A stretch of DNA of 31,188 bases from Mycoemilia scoparia (Eukaryota > Kickxellomycota > Kickxellomycetes > Kickxellales > Kickxellaceae): the NCBI GenBank assembly GCA_027575805.1, contig JANBPU010000192.1, positions 1-31,188 on the forward strand. The letters run 5' to 3'. The notes beneath the pieces are model-generated. The model was given only the letters and a program-made list of their open reading frames with translations. It was not told where the DNA came from and did no database searches. Shown here piece after piece: positions 30,607 to 31,188 of the stretch. The translations under genes were made by a program, and so were the position numbers. Numbering within the stretch: position 1 is the stretch's first letter; each line of letters starts with the position of its first letter.

Positions 30607-31085
30607 TAACAGTCGCTCTTTGTAGAAATCACAAAACAGTGACTTTATAGAACACATGCCGCATAGATTATACAACTAACACATCAGTCATACTGAGAAT
30701 TTGAAAATATACTAAAATTTGTAAACTCCCCTTTATTTATATATGGTCTAATTTCACTACTTACCAGTCACATAATGGCTGTAGGTGGATCCCAGCAAAA
30801 TATACCATAAATTTGAATAACAATTTTTAATAATTGCACAAATTCTGATGTATGTTGAGATATATATTGTTCTTTCAGGAATGGTATGAAACTGACTTTT
30901 CTCTTGAATCTATGTATTGTTATTGTTATTTGATTCTTACTAAATATTCCTTATTATTTCTTCTGTTTATATGCGTATGTACTTTTATTATAAGTTTTGA
31001 TAATAAGTTTAGGAGGGGCTTTTATGCCTAATAGCTTGTGAAATAAAGCCGTATCATACACACAATGGTTTTGGTCATATGGATC
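30607..31085. other. AT-rich spacer downstream of CLU1
   Basis: 3' region of CLU1. No gene or RNA recognised. The last 10 bp before the MITE (CATATGGATC) are shared with the outer flank of copy 2. Confidence 0.5.
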
Positions 31086-31188
31086 ATAATTTTTGAAGGG
31101 TGAATTTTGGGGACTAGTGATTATAGTGGGAATCACAGCTAAATGGATGTCCAGTTTTACTAGTAAACTTTCACCCTTCAAAAATTAT
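31086..31188 (+). mobile_element. MITE-like element, copy 3 (perfect 19-bp TIRs)
   Basis: A 103-bp element ending exactly at the window edge. Both ends are the 19-bp inverted repeat ATAATTTTTGAAGGGTGAA without mismatch, and ACTAGT occurs inside each half. The right 48 bp are identical to copy 1 (1867-1914). It has no coding capacity. Whether it continues, or is followed by a target duplication, lies outside the window. Confidence 0.75.

Noticed and set aside
1..31188. CRISPR array, operon or prokaryotic origin
   Set aside because: No spaced direct repeats; introns, Pol III-type tRNA terminators and eukaryotic protein families show nuclear fungal DNA.

Overview
The window looks like nuclear DNA of a filamentous, probably early-diverging (non-Dikarya) fungus. 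The genes are intron-poor to moderately intron-rich, with short GT...AG introns (about 65-240 bp). Coding DNA has moderate GC, while spacers are very AT-rich and full of microsatellites. The recognisable proteins are conserved eukaryotic or fungal ones: an FG nucleoporin, a Gcn20/ABCF3-type ATPase, Coq9, profilin, a Bsd2/Ndfip-type Rsp5 adaptor, a fungal LIM protein and Clu1/CLUH. The exact phylum cannot be settled by reading alone.

Layout. From 1 to about 6.8 kb: an FG nucleoporin (+) converges on a Sog2-like helical protein (-), which shares a short divergent promoter with the ABC-F gene (+). From 6.9 to 10.5 kb there is an accessory island. Two identical intronless tRNA-Leu(CAA) genes lie in inverted orientation and bracket two convergent genes for small secreted proteins, each with a glycine-zipper-like segment. 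The upstream flank of the second tRNA is split by a 909-bp TGTTAC...CGACA element with a 4-bp target duplication. I read this as a solo LTR that landed 6-9 bp upstream of the mature tRNA 5' end. From 10.8 to 12.2 kb is COQ9 in seven exons (+), converging on profilin (-). The Bsd2/Ndfip gene (-, five exons) follows. A 2.6-kb gene-free divergent spacer then leads to a large two-LIM-domain protein (+, about 1,612 aa). From 23.3 to 26.1 kb are a small ER/secretory protein with a His-rich segment and a REEL C terminus, a degraded CCHC (gag-like) relic, and an inverted copy of a short MITE. From 26.1 to 30.6 kb is the Clu1 gene in three exons (+).

A short MITE-like family occurs three times (about 1825-1914, 25385-25460, 31086-31188). 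The last copy has perfect 19-bp terminal inverted repeats.

The housekeeping genes do not form a pathway or operon. They cover nuclear transport, translation control, mitochondrial distribution and ubiquinone synthesis, actin, and ubiquitin-dependent membrane-protein sorting. The least ordinary part is the tRNA/solo-LTR/secreted-peptide island at 6.9-10.5 kb. Exon structures were deduced by hand from splice motifs, reading frame and family conservation. They are reliable for COQ9, Bsd2, LIM and CLU1, and tentative for the first exon of the Sog2-like gene and the last exon of profilin.
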